Assembly (NCBI GenBank): GCA_934249275.1
Contig: CAKQKT010000018.1
Location: forward strand, 1-22,853
Direction: 5' to 3'
From: an uncultured Sutterella sp.
GTDB taxonomy: Bacteria; Pseudomonadota; Gammaproteobacteria; Burkholderiales; Burkholderiaceae_F
Length of the DNA: 22,853 bases
Positions 14,597 to 22,853 of this stretch are shown piece after piece. The notes beneath the pieces are model-generated. The model searched no databases, was not told where the DNA came from, and saw only the letters and a list, made by a program, of their open reading frames with translations. The stretch's first letter is position 1, and the number at the start of each line of letters is the position of its first letter. The position numbers were made by a program, and so were the translations under genes.

Positions 14597-16102
14597 ATGA
14601 CTTCCGTCCTTCGTTTTCTTTCCGCCCAAATCTCGGCCGTTTCGCCCGAAGAAGCTTCGGGCGCTCTTTTCATCGCAGGCGTTTTTCTCAACGACGGCAA
14701 GCCGTCTCTGACGCCTTCCGCCGCAGCTTATGATGCCGCAGAAGGCGGTCTTCTCTCGCGCATGATCGAACGAGGCGCCTTTGACGCCAAGGCGGGCAGC
14801 ACGCTCTGCCTCGCCGAGACGGACGCCCATCCCAACGGCTTCGCCGTTCTGGGGTTGGGCGAAGAAAAGGACTTCTCTCGACGCGTCTTCACCGAATGCG
14901 CCGCCACAGCCGTCCGAACCTTTGCCTGGGCCAAAACTCAGGCCTACGCCGTTCAGGAATGGCTTCCTGCCAAAACAAGCGGCAAAACGGCAGCGCGTCT
15001 GTTTGCTGCGGCAGCGCTCAACGCGCTTACCCCGCGCGTGACATTGAAGTCCAACCATGACGACGGCATCCGAACAAAGCGTATTCTCTGGATTGACGAC
15101 ATCGTCACCGAGAAGCTTCGTCAGGGACTGGCCGAAGGCGCGGTGACGGCCGAGGCCATGTCCATTGCCCGCGGCCTTGCCGACCTCCCCGGGAATCTGT
15201 GCACGCCGGCCCATCTGGCAGAAGCCGTACTTAATGCCGCCGACGGCATGGCATCTGTTGACGTCGAAGTATATGACGAGCATCAGATTGCCGAACTCGG
15301 CATGGGAGCCATTCTTTCCGTCGCCAAGGGCAGCGTTGTTCCGCCCCGCTTCATTGCAATCCGCTATCGAGGCACCAACGCTGCGCTGCCTCCCGTTGCG
15401 TTCGTCGGCAAGGGCATCACTTTCGATGCCGGCGGCATTTCTCTCAAGCCCGCCGCCAACATGGCCGACATGACTTATGACATGTCGGGAGCCGCCGTCG
15501 TCATCGGCACAGTCATGGCCGCAGCCCGCGCCAAGATGCCAATCAATCTGCTCGGCGTTGTTGCGGCCTGTGAAAACATGCCGTCAGGCAGCGCATCCAA
15601 GCCCGGCGACGTTGTCACTTCCCTCTCCGGAAAAACAATTGAAATCCTCAACACCGACTGCGAAGGCCGCATGATCCTTGCAGACGCCCTGACCTGGACC
15701 GCCAGACAAAAGCCTGAGCTCATGATTGACGCGGCCACCCTCACGGGCGCATGCTGCGTGGCGCTCGGCGCCCCCTACAGCGGTCTTTTCACGCCTGACG
15801 ACGCCCTCGCTCACGACCTTGTCAAAGCCGGTCGCGACTCGCTTGACGATGTCTGGCGCATGCCGGTCGGTCCGGAATATGCCAAGCTCATGAAGACGCC
15901 GGCTGCCGACATCGCCAATCAGGCAAGCGTGCGCGACGGCGGCGCCTCAAGCGCCGCGGCATTCCTCTCCGCCTTCACCGAGGACGTCCGCTGGGCTCAT
16001 CTCGACATTGCCGCGACCGCAAATACGTCCGGCCGTGAACGAGCTTCGACGGGCCGCCCCGTTCCCATGCTCATGCGCTTCCTGCAGAAGAAACTTCGCT
16101 GA
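14597..16102 (+). CDS. pepA: Leucyl aminopeptidase PepA (M17)
   Basis: Two-metal cytosolic aminopeptidase, hexameric in the family, that frees N-terminal residues from peptides; E. coli PepA also binds DNA. All metal and catalytic residues are visible: K272 and D277 in GKGITFDAGG, K284 (SLKP), D295 (YDMSGAA), and D354, E356 and R358. The M17 signature NTDAEGRL appears here as NTDCEGRM (352-359). Length from the ATG at 14597 is 501, normal for PepA; the frame opens at 14567, but the candidate promoter and the family N-terminus favour 14597. First of pepA-holC-unknown-valS, an order seen in Burkholderiales. Confidence 0.94.
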   Translation: MTSVLRFLSAQISAVSPEEASGALFIAGVFLNDGKPSLTPSAAAYDAAEGGLLSRMIERGAFDAKAGSTLCLAETDAHPNGFAVLGLGEEKDFSRRVFTECAATAVRTFAWAKTQAYAVQEWLPAKTSGKTAARLFAAAALNALTPRVTLKSNHDDGIRTKRILWIDDIVTEKLRQGLAEGAVTAEAMSIARGLADLPGNLCTPAHLAEAVLNAADGMASVDVEVYDEHQIAELGMGAILSVAKGSVVPPRFIAIRYRGTNAALPPVAFVGKGITFDAGGISLKPAANMADMTYDMSGAAVVIGTVMAAARAKMPINLLGVVAACENMPSGSASKPGDVVTSLSGKTIEILNTDCEGRMILADALTWTARQKPELMIDAATLTGACCVALGAPYSGLFTPDDALAHDLVKAGRDSLDDVWRMPVGPEYAKLMKTPAADIANQASVRDGGASSAAAFLSAFTEDVRWAHLDIAATANTSGRERASTGRPVPMLMRFLQKKLR

Positions 16103-16197
16103 TTCCCTGACAATCGGCAAACACCGGGACGCCAAGTCGATGCAACCTTCCGTAAAAGACAGCATCGCACGGCGTCCTTTCGGCCATAATGACACTC

Positions 16198-16626
16198 ATG
16201 CAGAAGATCGACTTTCATTACAACGTCCCGGACCGGCTTCGTTACGCCTGTCTCGTCGCCCGCACCGTCTATCGGCGCGGCCTTACGCTTGCCGTCTGGA
16301 CGGCTGACGAAAGACGGCTGCGCGAGCTTGATTCGCTTCTTTGGCGATTCGACGATCTGGCCTTCCTGCCGCACGTGCGTGCAGATAGTCCGCTGGCCGC
16401 CGAAACGCCCATTCGTCTGTCAAGCCGACTTGAGGATCTTGAAGCCGATGTGCTTCTGCTTCTGGACGATCAGCTGCCGCCCGAATGGCAACAGCGCTTC
16501 GACAGCTTCAGCCGCATCATTGACGTGGTGAGCACGAAGCCCGAAGAGCTTCAGGCTTCCCGAAGCCGCTTCCGGGCATACAAGGCCGCCGGCGTCGAAC
16601 TGGCGGCATATGACCGTCGAAGCTGA
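16198..16626 (+). CDS. holC: DNA polymerase III chi subunit
   Basis: HolC links the clamp-loader complex, through psi, to single-stranded DNA-binding protein at the replication fork. The start MQKIDFHYNVPDRLRYACLV matches the beginning of the chi family, and DVLLLLDDQLPPEW near residues 82-95 and a C-terminal SRFRAYKAAGVEL follow the family pattern. About 142 residues is normal. I chose the ATG at 16198 because the family begins close to this position; an ATG three codons earlier (16189) is possible and neither has a clear ribosome site. It lies 95 bases after pepA and is followed closely by the unknown gene and valS, the common proteobacterial pepA-holC-valS arrangement. Confidence 0.9.
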   Translation: MQKIDFHYNVPDRLRYACLVARTVYRRGLTLAVWTADERRLRELDSLLWRFDDLAFLPHVRADSPLAAETPIRLSSRLEDLEADVLLLLDDQLPPEWQQRFDSFSRIIDVVSTKPEELQASRSRFRAYKAAGVELAAYDRRS

Positions 16627-16655
16627 GCCGACTTTTTCATTGGAGACCCCTGTCC

Positions 16656-17063
16656 ATGGAACGCAAGGAACCCGTCATTGATTCCCGAGCCGTCGATCTC
16701 ACGGACCGCGTCAAGCTCACTTGGCGAGACGTCAAGGTCCTGGCCGACGAATCCGCCGCTGCGACATCCTCTGCCGTCCGGATCACCGAACAGCCCGTTC
16801 CGGCCGTTTCGCCGGCTGATGCCGAATCAACCGAACAACCTGTTCGCTTCACTCAAGCCGAACGAGCGGCCATCGCGGCTCAGCTTGCACCGGCCGTAGA
16901 AGCTGCAGTCAAGCATGCGCTTCGTGAAACTTTGGATCTGGCTCTTCAGAATGCGCTCGCACGCGTGAGAGGAGACATTGAACGCTCCGTGACCGGCCTT
17001 GTTTCCGACGCAGTCACCCGCGAAATTGACAAACTGGATCTCGAAAAGATCATCCGCCGCTGA
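16656..17063 (+). CDS. Uncharacterised 135-residue protein between holC and valS
   Basis: I do not recognise a named family. GGAGA nine bases before the ATG supports translation. Residues 1-30 are charged and polar ([20 protein letters not shown]). Residues 31-63 are low-complexity, rich in Ala, Pro, Val and Ser, with EQPV occurring twice. Residues 65-135 look like continuous amphipathic helix ([20 protein letters not shown], later [18 protein letters not shown]), compatible with a coiled coil or helical bundle. No signal peptide or membrane segment is seen. Burkholderiales often carry a small, poorly conserved protein (annotated DUF2486) at this exact place, so this is probably its counterpart; that is inference from position. 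A strong terminator follows. Confidence 0.75.
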   Translation: MERKEPVIDSRAVDLTDRVKLTWRDVKVLADESAAATSSAVRITEQPVPAVSPADAESTEQPVRFTQAERAAIAAQLAPAVEAAVKHALRETLDLALQNALARVRGDIERSVTGLVSDAVTREIDKLDLEKIIRR

Positions 17064-17077
17064 TTCCCCGCGCCGTT

Positions 17078-17110
17078 GCCCGCCCGAAAAACTTGGGCGG
17101 GCTTTCTTTT
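17078..17110 (+). terminator. Intrinsic terminator ahead of valS
   Basis: GCCCGCCC (17078-17085) pairs perfectly with GGGCGGGC (17095-17102) around a 9-base loop, followed by TTTCTTTT. It begins 14 bases past the stop of the preceding gene and should end the pepA-holC transcript, so valS probably has its own promoter. Confidence 0.9.
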
Positions 17111-17138
17111 TGTCCCCCGATTCGTGCGACAATAATAG
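17110..17138 (+). promoter_or_regulatory. valS: Candidate valS promoter
   Basis: TTGTCC (17110-17115) and TAATAG (17133-17138) are 17 bases apart, directly after the upstream terminator. The -10 match is weak; the overlapping AATAAT at 17131-17136 is a better hexamer with shorter spacing. The leader would be about 80 bases. Confidence 0.3.
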
Positions 17139-17224
17139 AATTTTCATACTGTCTGCCCGAGCAGCAGCGGCATCGCCGCGCAACTCCCTGCGCAGACCCT
17201 ACATCGTCCTTTTACTGGCTAACA

Positions 17225-20065
17225 ATGACTGATACGAACACTCAGGAGCTCGCCAAGAGCTTTGATCCGGCCGACATTGAAGCGCGCTGGTACCCGATTT
17301 GGGAAGAACGAGGCTACTTCAAGGCTGGCCTCGACCCGAAGAAGCCCAGCTTTGCCATTCAGCTTCCGCCGCCCAACATCACGGGCATTCTGCACATGGG
17401 CCACGCCTTCAATCAGACGGTCATGGATACGCTTACGCGCTATCACCGCATGGCCGGCTACAACACCGTTTGGATTCCGGGCACGGACCACGCAGGCATC
17501 GCCACGCAGATCGTCGTGGAACGCAAGCTTGAAAAGCAGGGCATCGACTACAAGTCCCTGTCGCGCGAAGAGTTCGTTGAAAAGGTCTGGGAATGGCAGA
17601 AGTTCTCCGGCGGCACGATTCTCAATCAGATGCGTCGCATCGGCGACAGCGTCGACTGGGACCGCACCTACTTCACGATGGATGACAAGCTCTCCAAGGT
17701 TGTGATCGAAACCTTCGTTCGCCTCTACGAAGAAGGCCTCATCTACCGCGGCAACCGTCTTGTCAATTGGGACCCGAAGCTTCAGTCCGCCGTGTCCGAC
17801 CTTGAAGTCGAAAGCGCTGAAGAAAACGGCCACATGTGGGAAATCCGCTACCCGGCCGTCGACGGCACGGAAGGCGTTGTCGTTGCCACGACTCGTCCCG
17901 AAACGCTTTTCGGCGACCAGGCTGTTGCCGTCAACCCCGAAGACGAACGCTACACGGCACTGGTCGGCAAGGAACTCGTTCTGCCGCTTACCGGCCGCAC
18001 GATTCCGGTCATTGCCGACAGCTACGTGGACCGCGAGTTCGGCTCCGGCTGCGTGAAGATCACGCCGGCTCACGACTTCAACGACTTTGAAGTCGGCCGC
18101 CGCCACAACCTTGCGATGCTCAACGTTCTGACGAAGACGGCCCGCATGAACGACAACGTGCCCGAAAAGTATCGCGGCATGGATCGCTATGAATGCCGCA
18201 AGGCCGTGGTCGAAGACCTCAAGGCCGCCGGCCTTCTCGTGGGCATCAAGGAACACCGTCACATGGTGCCGCGCGTCACCCGCACGGGCGAGATCGTTGA
18301 ACCGATGCTCTCCGACCAGTGGTACATGGCTATGAGCAAGCCCGCACCCGAAGGCACCCGCTATCCGGGCAAGTCCATTGGCGAAGTCGGTCTCGAAGCC
18401 GTCGAATCCGGCGAAGTCAACATCTTCCCGAAGGAATGGCGCGGTGTTTATCGCCAGTGGCTTGAAAACATTCAGGACTGGTGCATCTCGCGTCAGCTGC
18501 TCTGGGGTCATCAGATCCCGGCCTGGTACGACGAAGCCGGCAATGTTTATGTTGCCCGCAACGAAGCCGAGGCTCAGAAGCAGGCCGGCGAAGGCGTGAA
18601 GCTCACCCGCGACGCCGACGTGCTTGACACGTGGTTCTCCTCCGCCCTCGTCCCCTTCTCCACGCTCGGCTGGCCCGAACCGCAGGGTGACGACCGCACG
18701 GCGTACGACCTCTATCTGCCTAGCACCGTCCTCGTCACCGGCTACGACATCATCTTCTTCTGGGTCGCACGCATGGTCATGATGACCAAGCACTTCACGG
18801 GCCGCGTACCGTTCCACAATGTGTACATCCACGGTCTCGTGCGCGATGCCGAAGGCAAGAAGATGTCGAAGTCCGAAGGCAACACGCTTGACCCGCTCGA
18901 CATCATTCAGGGCATTGGCCTTGAAGACCTCGTCAAGAAGAACACGATGGGTCTTCGCCAGCCTGAAAAGGCCCCGCAGGTTGAAAAGAAGCTCCGCAAG
19001 ACCTATCCGGAAGGCATCGCCGCCCATGGCGCCGACGCCCTCCGCTTTACGATGGCCGCCTATGCAACGCTCGGCCGCAACGTCAACTTCGACCTTAAGC
19101 GCGCCGAAGGCTACCGCAACTTCTGCACCAAGCTTTGGAACGCCACCCGCTTCGTGCTGATGAATGTCGAAGGCCAGGATTGCGGCGTCGGCGCCACTGC
19201 CGACAAGCCGATGACGTTCTCCTTCGTCGACCGCTGGATCATGAGCGAACTTGAAAAGACGGTTCGCGATGTCCGTCAGGCTTATGCCGACTATCGTCTC
19301 GACGTTGCCGCCAATGCCATCTACTCCTTCGTCTGGAACGAATACTGCGACTGGTATCTCGAACTGACCAAGGTTCAGCTCAAGGGCGACGAAGCCGCCT
19401 GCCGTGCAACGCGCCACACGCTCGTGACGGTGCTTGAAACGATTCTTCGTCTGGCACACCCGATCATTCCGTTCATCACGGAAGAACTCTGGCAGAAGGT
19501 CTCCGTCATTGCCGGCACCCGCCGTGAAGATGAAGAAACCTCCGTCATGGTGCAGGCCTACCCGGCATTTGACGAAGCTCGTGTTGACGCAGAAGCAGAA
19601 GCACGCATGACGGCCGTCAAGTCCATGATCGACGCCGTTCGCAATCTGCGCAGCGAAATGCAGCTTCCCCCTTCCAAGCGCATCCCGCTCGTCATCTCCG
19701 GCCCCGAAGCACAGTGCCTCGAAGCCGCTCCGTACCTCCAGTTCCTCGCCCGCCTTGAGGCTGTCGAACACGTTGAGGACATGAACGGTGCCAACGAAGG
19801 CTCGATCGCTCCTGTGGCCATTGTCGGCGACTTCAAGCTGATGCTCAAGGTCGAAATCGACCTCGCCGCCGAACGCGACCGCCTCACGAAGGAAGTCGCT
19901 CGTCTTGAAGGCGAAGTCGCAAAATGCGAAGCCAAGCTCGGCAATGAGCGCTTTGTCTCCCGCGCCCCCGCTCAGGTGGTTGAAACGGAAAAGAAGCGCC
20001 TTGCAGACTTTGCCGCCTTGCTCATCAAAGTGCGTGAACAGCTTGATCGCCTGCCGAAGGCCTAA
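17225..20065 (+). CDS. valS: Valyl-tRNA synthetase
   Basis: Class I synthetase that charges tRNA-Val and edits misactivated threonine. The HIGH motif appears as HMGH at 57-60 within [13 protein letters not shown], and KMSKS at 546-550. The CP1 editing domain lies between them ([17 protein letters not shown] and [12 protein letters not shown]), the anticodon-binding domain follows, and the C-terminal 65 residues form the tRNA-contacting coiled coil ([19 protein letters not shown]). Length 946 is standard for bacterial ValRS. I chose the ATG at 17225 since [19 protein letters not shown] fits the family; the frame opens at 17093 but the extra residues span the promoter region. No Shine-Dalgarno is obvious. 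A terminator follows directly. Confidence 0.97.
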   Translation: MTDTNTQELAKSFDPADIEARWYPIWEERGYFKAGLDPKKPSFAIQLPPPNITGILHMGHAFNQTVMDTLTRYHRMAGYNTVWIPGTDHAGIATQIVVERKLEKQGIDYKSLSREEFVEKVWEWQKFSGGTILNQMRRIGDSVDWDRTYFTMDDKLSKVVIETFVRLYEEGLIYRGNRLVNWDPKLQSAVSDLEVESAEENGHMWEIRYPAVDGTEGVVVATTRPETLFGDQAVAVNPEDERYTALVGKELVLPLTGRTIPVIADSYVDREFGSGCVKITPAHDFNDFEVGRRHNLAMLNVLTKTARMNDNVPEKYRGMDRYECRKAVVEDLKAAGLLVGIKEHRHMVPRVTRTGEIVEPMLSDQWYMAMSKPAPEGTRYPGKSIGEVGLEAVESGEVNIFPKEWRGVYRQWLENIQDWCISRQLLWGHQIPAWYDEAGNVYVARNEAEAQKQAGEGVKLTRDADVLDTWFSSALVPFSTLGWPEPQGDDRTAYDLYLPSTVLVTGYDIIFFWVARMVMMTKHFTGRVPFHNVYIHGLVRDAEGKKMSKSEGNTLDPLDIIQGIGLEDLVKKNTMGLRQPEKAPQVEKKLRKTYPEGIAAHGADALRFTMAAYATLGRNVNFDLKRAEGYRNFCTKLWNATRFVLMNVEGQDCGVGATADKPMTFSFVDRWIMSELEKTVRDVRQAYADYRLDVAANAIYSFVWNEYCDWYLELTKVQLKGDEAACRATRHTLVTVLETILRLAHPIIPFITEELWQKVSVIAGTRREDEETSVMVQAYPAFDEARVDAEAEARMTAVKSMIDAVRNLRSEMQLPPSKRIPLVISGPEAQCLEAAPYLQFLARLEAVEHVEDMNGANEGSIAPVAIVGDFKLMLKVEIDLAAERDRLTKEVARLEGEVAKCEAKLGNERFVSRAPAQVVETEKKRLADFAALLIKVREQLDRLPKA

Positions 20066-20087
20066 AGACTGCTCGCCTTAATCTGGA

Positions 20088-20121
20088 GGGCCTTCCGTGA
20101 ATAATACGGATGGCCCTTTTT
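20088..20121 (+). terminator. Intrinsic terminator after valS
   Basis: GGGCCTTCCGT (20088-20098) pairs with ACGGATGGCCC (20106-20116) with a single T/T mismatch and a 7-base loop, followed by five T. It lies 22 bases past the valS stop. Confidence 0.9.
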
Positions 20122-20306
20122 CTTTCCCCCTATCCCTCACAGTCTCTCTCCCGCGTCATGGCCGCTTCTTCAAGGCCCATTTCCAACATGCCAACTGAAA
20201 TTTCTGTGGCATCAAGCAGAACAACCCTCGAAATCACGCCTCAAAAGCGATCATAATTGCTTACAATGTTGCCGTTTTTTCGTTTCTCAATAATCAGACA
20301 TCACCC

Positions 20307-21980
20307 ATGCCGTCGACGAGACATAATACCTTTCATTTCCCAGTCAAACGATTGCTTCATAATCTTCCAATAGTCATTGCCGCAATTGTCTTGATTTTGA
20401 CTTTCTCCTACCGGGCATCCGCTTATACCCTTTTAGGAGGCATTAGCGCCGGCTTTCTGTTTTTCACTCTGCTTTTCATCCTGTCCGCCCGGCTAAAATT
20501 CTCGCTATTGAGCACGTCCGCACTGATCGCCTATATTTGGCTGCTCAGCCTCATCAAGAAAATTTTTTGGAAGGAAAAGCTGTTCTTCTCCGACTTTGAG
20601 GTGCTGCTCGACCCCAACAACTTCGAAACCGTTGCTCATTACCCGCTTCCTGCAGCGGTCGTGCTGTTTGCGACCATATTGCTCAGCTTTCTGTTGATTC
20701 GAGCCTTCAAAGCAGAAACCCCGACCGCTTTAAATTTCAGCAAAAGAACCCTTATTGGGCTGCCGGCAATGGCTGTCTGTGCAGGCTTGACCGTCTTTTC
20801 CGTTGCAAAGGGACAAGCAGCATGGCTCAACTCCATGCCGAAAGGTTCCAATGTTGTAGCCAACCTGATCATGTCGGCAAAACTGCAGTACAACAGCCCC
20901 GCCGCCGTCATGCACTCAGATGAGGTTTTCCCAGTCGAACCTGAAAAAGCCCTTGATAAAACTCAAGCGCTTCCCGATGTCGTCGTTCTTCTTCAGGAAT
21001 CAACGACCAATCCCTTGTATTTCAAAGGACTTGACACATCCACCTTGCCTGACATGAGCATGTTTGATTCTCCAACGGCAACGGTCCAAGGTCCGCTTCG
21101 CGTTCATACATATGGCGGCGCGACCTGGAAAAGTGAATTTTCCATGTGGACCGGTCTCAGCTGCGATGACTTTGCGCCTCTAGCCAACAGCGTCTTTTAC
21201 TCAGCAGTCTTTCACGTGCAGGACTCGCTTTTTCAACGTCTGAAAAACGCCGGCTACAAGATTGTTGTCGTCTCACCCTTCCAACCCGGCAGCTACAACT
21301 CCGGCAAGGCATATGCACATCTCGGCATGGATGAACAGCTTCATCCCGCTGACCTCGGATATCCTGCCGAACGCCGTAAAAACCTCTGGCACATTAAAAC
21401 CGCCAGCATGATCGAAATGATCAAGAAAGCCTTGGACCGTTACGAAGGTCCGATAGCCATCTATTCACTGACCATGCGGGAGCACGGTCCCTACCCCACC
21501 GAAGGTTCCGGAACTTTAAATATCAAAACTCAGAACGGCTTTGACGTACCGGACAACGAACGGGTCACACTGCAAAATTACTTCAACAGAATTGACGAAT
21601 CATCGGCTGCCGTTGCAGCATTTGACCGTTGGATTCATGAACGCAATAAGCCGACAGTTCTTCTGCGCTTTGGAGATCATCAGCCAACACTGAAGTGGTC
21701 TCCGGGCTATACGGTACCGTTCGAAACCCCAGAGTACATCACTCACTTCACGCTTGTTGACAACCGTTCCAAAGAACACGTCACTCGCTCTCAGCTCATG
21801 GACATTGTGTTTCTACCCAGTCTGCTTTTAGACCACGTGCCCATTGAAAAAGGACGCTTTTTTGAGACCAACAGCCGCATGCGGGAACTTTGCAACGGAC
21901 GATATCTGGACTGTCCGGACACACGCCTGCTTAAGGCATATCAAAACGAAATCTTCGTCAATCAACGCATTGCCGAATAA
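20307..21980 (+). CDS. LTA-synthase-type membrane sulfatase/phosphotransferase
   Basis: A 557-residue protein with about five N-terminal membrane helices (near residues 17-35, 42-62, 66-85, 112-131, 146-165) and a periplasmic domain of the alkaline phosphatase superfamily. The putative nucleophile is T233 in LLQESTTNP, and RFGDHQP with D457 and H458 supplies metal ligands; HTYGGATWKSEFSMWTG matches the family's central block. LtaS-like enzymes move phosphoglycerol from lipid to acceptors; in Gram-negatives, relatives such as OpgB act on periplasmic glucans, and others modify surface polymers. The substrate here is unknown. GC content looks lower than in valS and its codons are more AT-rich, which may reflect transfer. 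No Shine-Dalgarno precedes the ATG; the 241 bases upstream hold the valS terminator and only weak promoter-like hexamers. Confidence 0.85.
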   Translation: MPSTRHNTFHFPVKRLLHNLPIVIAAIVLILTFSYRASAYTLLGGISAGFLFFTLLFILSARLKFSLLSTSALIAYIWLLSLIKKIFWKEKLFFSDFEVLLDPNNFETVAHYPLPAAVVLFATILLSFLLIRAFKAETPTALNFSKRTLIGLPAMAVCAGLTVFSVAKGQAAWLNSMPKGSNVVANLIMSAKLQYNSPAAVMHSDEVFPVEPEKALDKTQALPDVVVLLQESTTNPLYFKGLDTSTLPDMSMFDSPTATVQGPLRVHTYGGATWKSEFSMWTGLSCDDFAPLANSVFYSAVFHVQDSLFQRLKNAGYKIVVVSPFQPGSYNSGKAYAHLGMDEQLHPADLGYPAERRKNLWHIKTASMIEMIKKALDRYEGPIAIYSLTMREHGPYPTEGSGTLNIKTQNGFDVPDNERVTLQNYFNRIDESSAAVAAFDRWIHERNKPTVLLRFGDHQPTLKWSPGYTVPFETPEYITHFTLVDNRSKEHVTRSQLMDIVFLPSLLLDHVPIEKGRFFETNSRMRELCNGRYLDCPDTRLLKAYQNEIFVNQRIAE

Positions 21981-22082
21981 GGAAATAGTGCTTTTCTCCC
22001 TGAGATCTCACTTCATCGGCAAGTGCTCATAGACGTCGAGAAGGCATTATTCGAAAATGAGGATTGCTACGATCATTTAAGA

Positions 22083-22118
22083 AAAACCCCAGAAGGTTGT
22101 CTTGCCTTCAGGGGTTTT
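22083..22118. terminator. Bidirectional terminator between convergent genes
   Basis: AAAACCCC-A-GAAGG pairs with CCTTC-A-GGGGTTTT around a 7- to 8-base loop, with A and T runs on either flank. It lies between the end of the LTA-synthase-type gene (21980) and the end of the AGCS transporter on the other strand (22135), and can serve both. Confidence 0.88.
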
Positions 22119-22134
22119 GTTCAACGCCTCTCAA

Positions 22135-22853
22135 TTAAACAGGATTCTTTGGATCAAGGCCGGTCAGATTATCCACACCCGATTCCTCTTCAACAGCCAA
22201 ATTGTCTTCAGCACGATTGCCTTCCCAGTATGAGGCGTTGGCAATGCCCAGCTGCTCAGGATGAAACACCGGATTAAGTCCATCCCGAAGCTGCTGCTCA
22301 TAGTCCTTGAGCGCAATGAAGGCCGGCTTTTGCAAAAGCATAATGGCAATAAGGTTGAGCCAGGCCATTGTGCCCACGCCAACGTCGGCCATGGTCCAGA
22401 TCAGAGTGGAGGAATTAATGGCGCCAAAAGCCACCGTCCCGATGAAAATAGCCTTGCAAACCGACATCAGAACCGGCTTGCGGATGTAGCGGTTCAAGTA
22501 AGCCATGTTCGTCTCGGCCATGTAGTAGTAGCCGAGAATCGTCGTAAAGGCAAAAAAGAAAATTGTAATGGCAATGAAGGGGCCGCCCCATCCAGGCATC
22601 AACTGATCAATAGCCGCTTGTGTGTAAACGGGACCGGCTTCAGCTCCGGCAAGTCCTTCATAAATAACCGCGCCATCCGGAGCATGCATGTTATAGCAGC
22701 CCGTCATCAAAATCATGAAGCCCGTGGCCGAACAAACAAAAAGCGTGTCAATATAGACCGAAAAAGCCTGAACAAGCCCCTGCTTTGCTGGGTGAGAGAC
22801 AGCAGCGGCAGACGAAGCATGAGGCCCCGTGCCCTGACCGGCTTCGTTGGAAT
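22135..22853 (-). CDS. AGCS family sodium:alanine/amino-acid symporter, C-terminal part
   Basis: The gene enters from the right edge; about 238 C-terminal residues are visible and the N-terminus is outside the window. The first visible block, SNEAGQGTGPHASSAAAVSH, followed by PAKQGLVQAFSVYIDTLFVC, is the conserved AGCS core, where the Asn-Glu-Ala-Gly segment belongs to the transport site. Further hydrophobic helices follow (FIAITIFFFAFTTILGYYY; later ICKAIFIGTVAFGA-like and WLNLIAIMLLQKP segments). The family imports alanine, glycine or related amino acids with sodium. The end is a soluble tail of some 50 residues, acidic toward its end (RAEDNLAVEEESG), longer than in many members. The stop is followed by a shared terminator. 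Confidence 0.93.
   Translation of the reverse strand, partial: SNEAGQGTGPHASSAAAVSHPAKQGLVQAFSVYIDTLFVCSATGFMILMTGCYNMHAPDGAVIYEGLAGAEAGPVYTQAAIDQLMPGWGGPFIAITIFFFAFTTILGYYYMAETNMAYLNRYIRKPVLMSVCKAIFIGTVAFGAINSSTLIWTMADVGVGTMAWLNLIAIMLLQKPAFIALKDYEQQLRDGLNPVFHPEQLGIANASYWEGNRAEDNLAVEEESGVDNLTGLDPKNPV

Noticed and set aside
17219..19771. 850-codon open frame antisense to valS
   Set aside because: It mirrors the valS codon pattern, and its translation lacks recognisable motifs. Long antisense frames are expected opposite GC-rich coding sequence; valS itself has HIGH, KMSKS and editing motifs.
1..22853. CRISPR array, insertion sequence, integrase or attachment site
   Set aside because: No regularly spaced direct repeats, transposase or integrase motifs, or terminal inverted repeats were seen. 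The tRNA-Ala gene shows no duplicated 3' end elsewhere in the window that I could detect by eye.

Overview
The window reads as a chromosomal housekeeping stretch from a betaproteobacterium, most likely Burkholderiales. Gene order supports this: glnA-ntrB-ntrC, rph-rdgB-hemW divergent from yicC, gmk-rpoZ-spoT facing greB, and pepA-holC-(small unknown)-valS. The high-GC, host-associated style (many genes start without a clear Shine-Dalgarno) would suit Sutterellaceae, but that narrower placement is inference.

Layout. Positions 1-802 hold no intact gene, only AT-richer, stop-interrupted remnants on the minus strand. Positions 803-5626 (minus) carry a small membrane protein of unknown function, then the nitrogen-control set ntrC, ntrB and glnA. 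Upstream of glnA (5627-5940) is a full regulatory region: a sigma-54 promoter, two NtrC-type sites three helical turns apart, and a distal sigma-70-like promoter whose spacer is one of those NtrC sites. Positions 5941-8459 (minus) hold rph-rdgB-hemW. From 8642 the plus strand carries yicC, gmk, rpoZ and spoT, ending in a terminator shared with greB on the minus strand. A tRNA-Ala(CGC) and a VOC-fold protein follow on the minus strand. Positions 14597-20065 (plus) hold pepA, holC, an unknown 135-residue protein and valS. An LTA-synthase-type membrane sulfatase/phosphotransferase with lower GC follows. The window ends inside an AGCS sodium:amino-acid symporter on the minus strand.

How the genes work together. 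NtrB/NtrC sense nitrogen status and switch glnA between promoters, as known in enterobacteria. The spoT cluster joins (p)ppGpp metabolism to RNA polymerase function (rpoZ, greB) and GTP supply (gmk). rph, rdgB and yicC deal with RNA maturation or nucleotide quality, and hemW with heme handling. No clearly new multi-gene system is visible. The best leads are the glnA regulatory region, residue substitutions in GlnA and SpoT, structured intergenic hairpins, two uncharacterised small proteins, and the decayed left edge.
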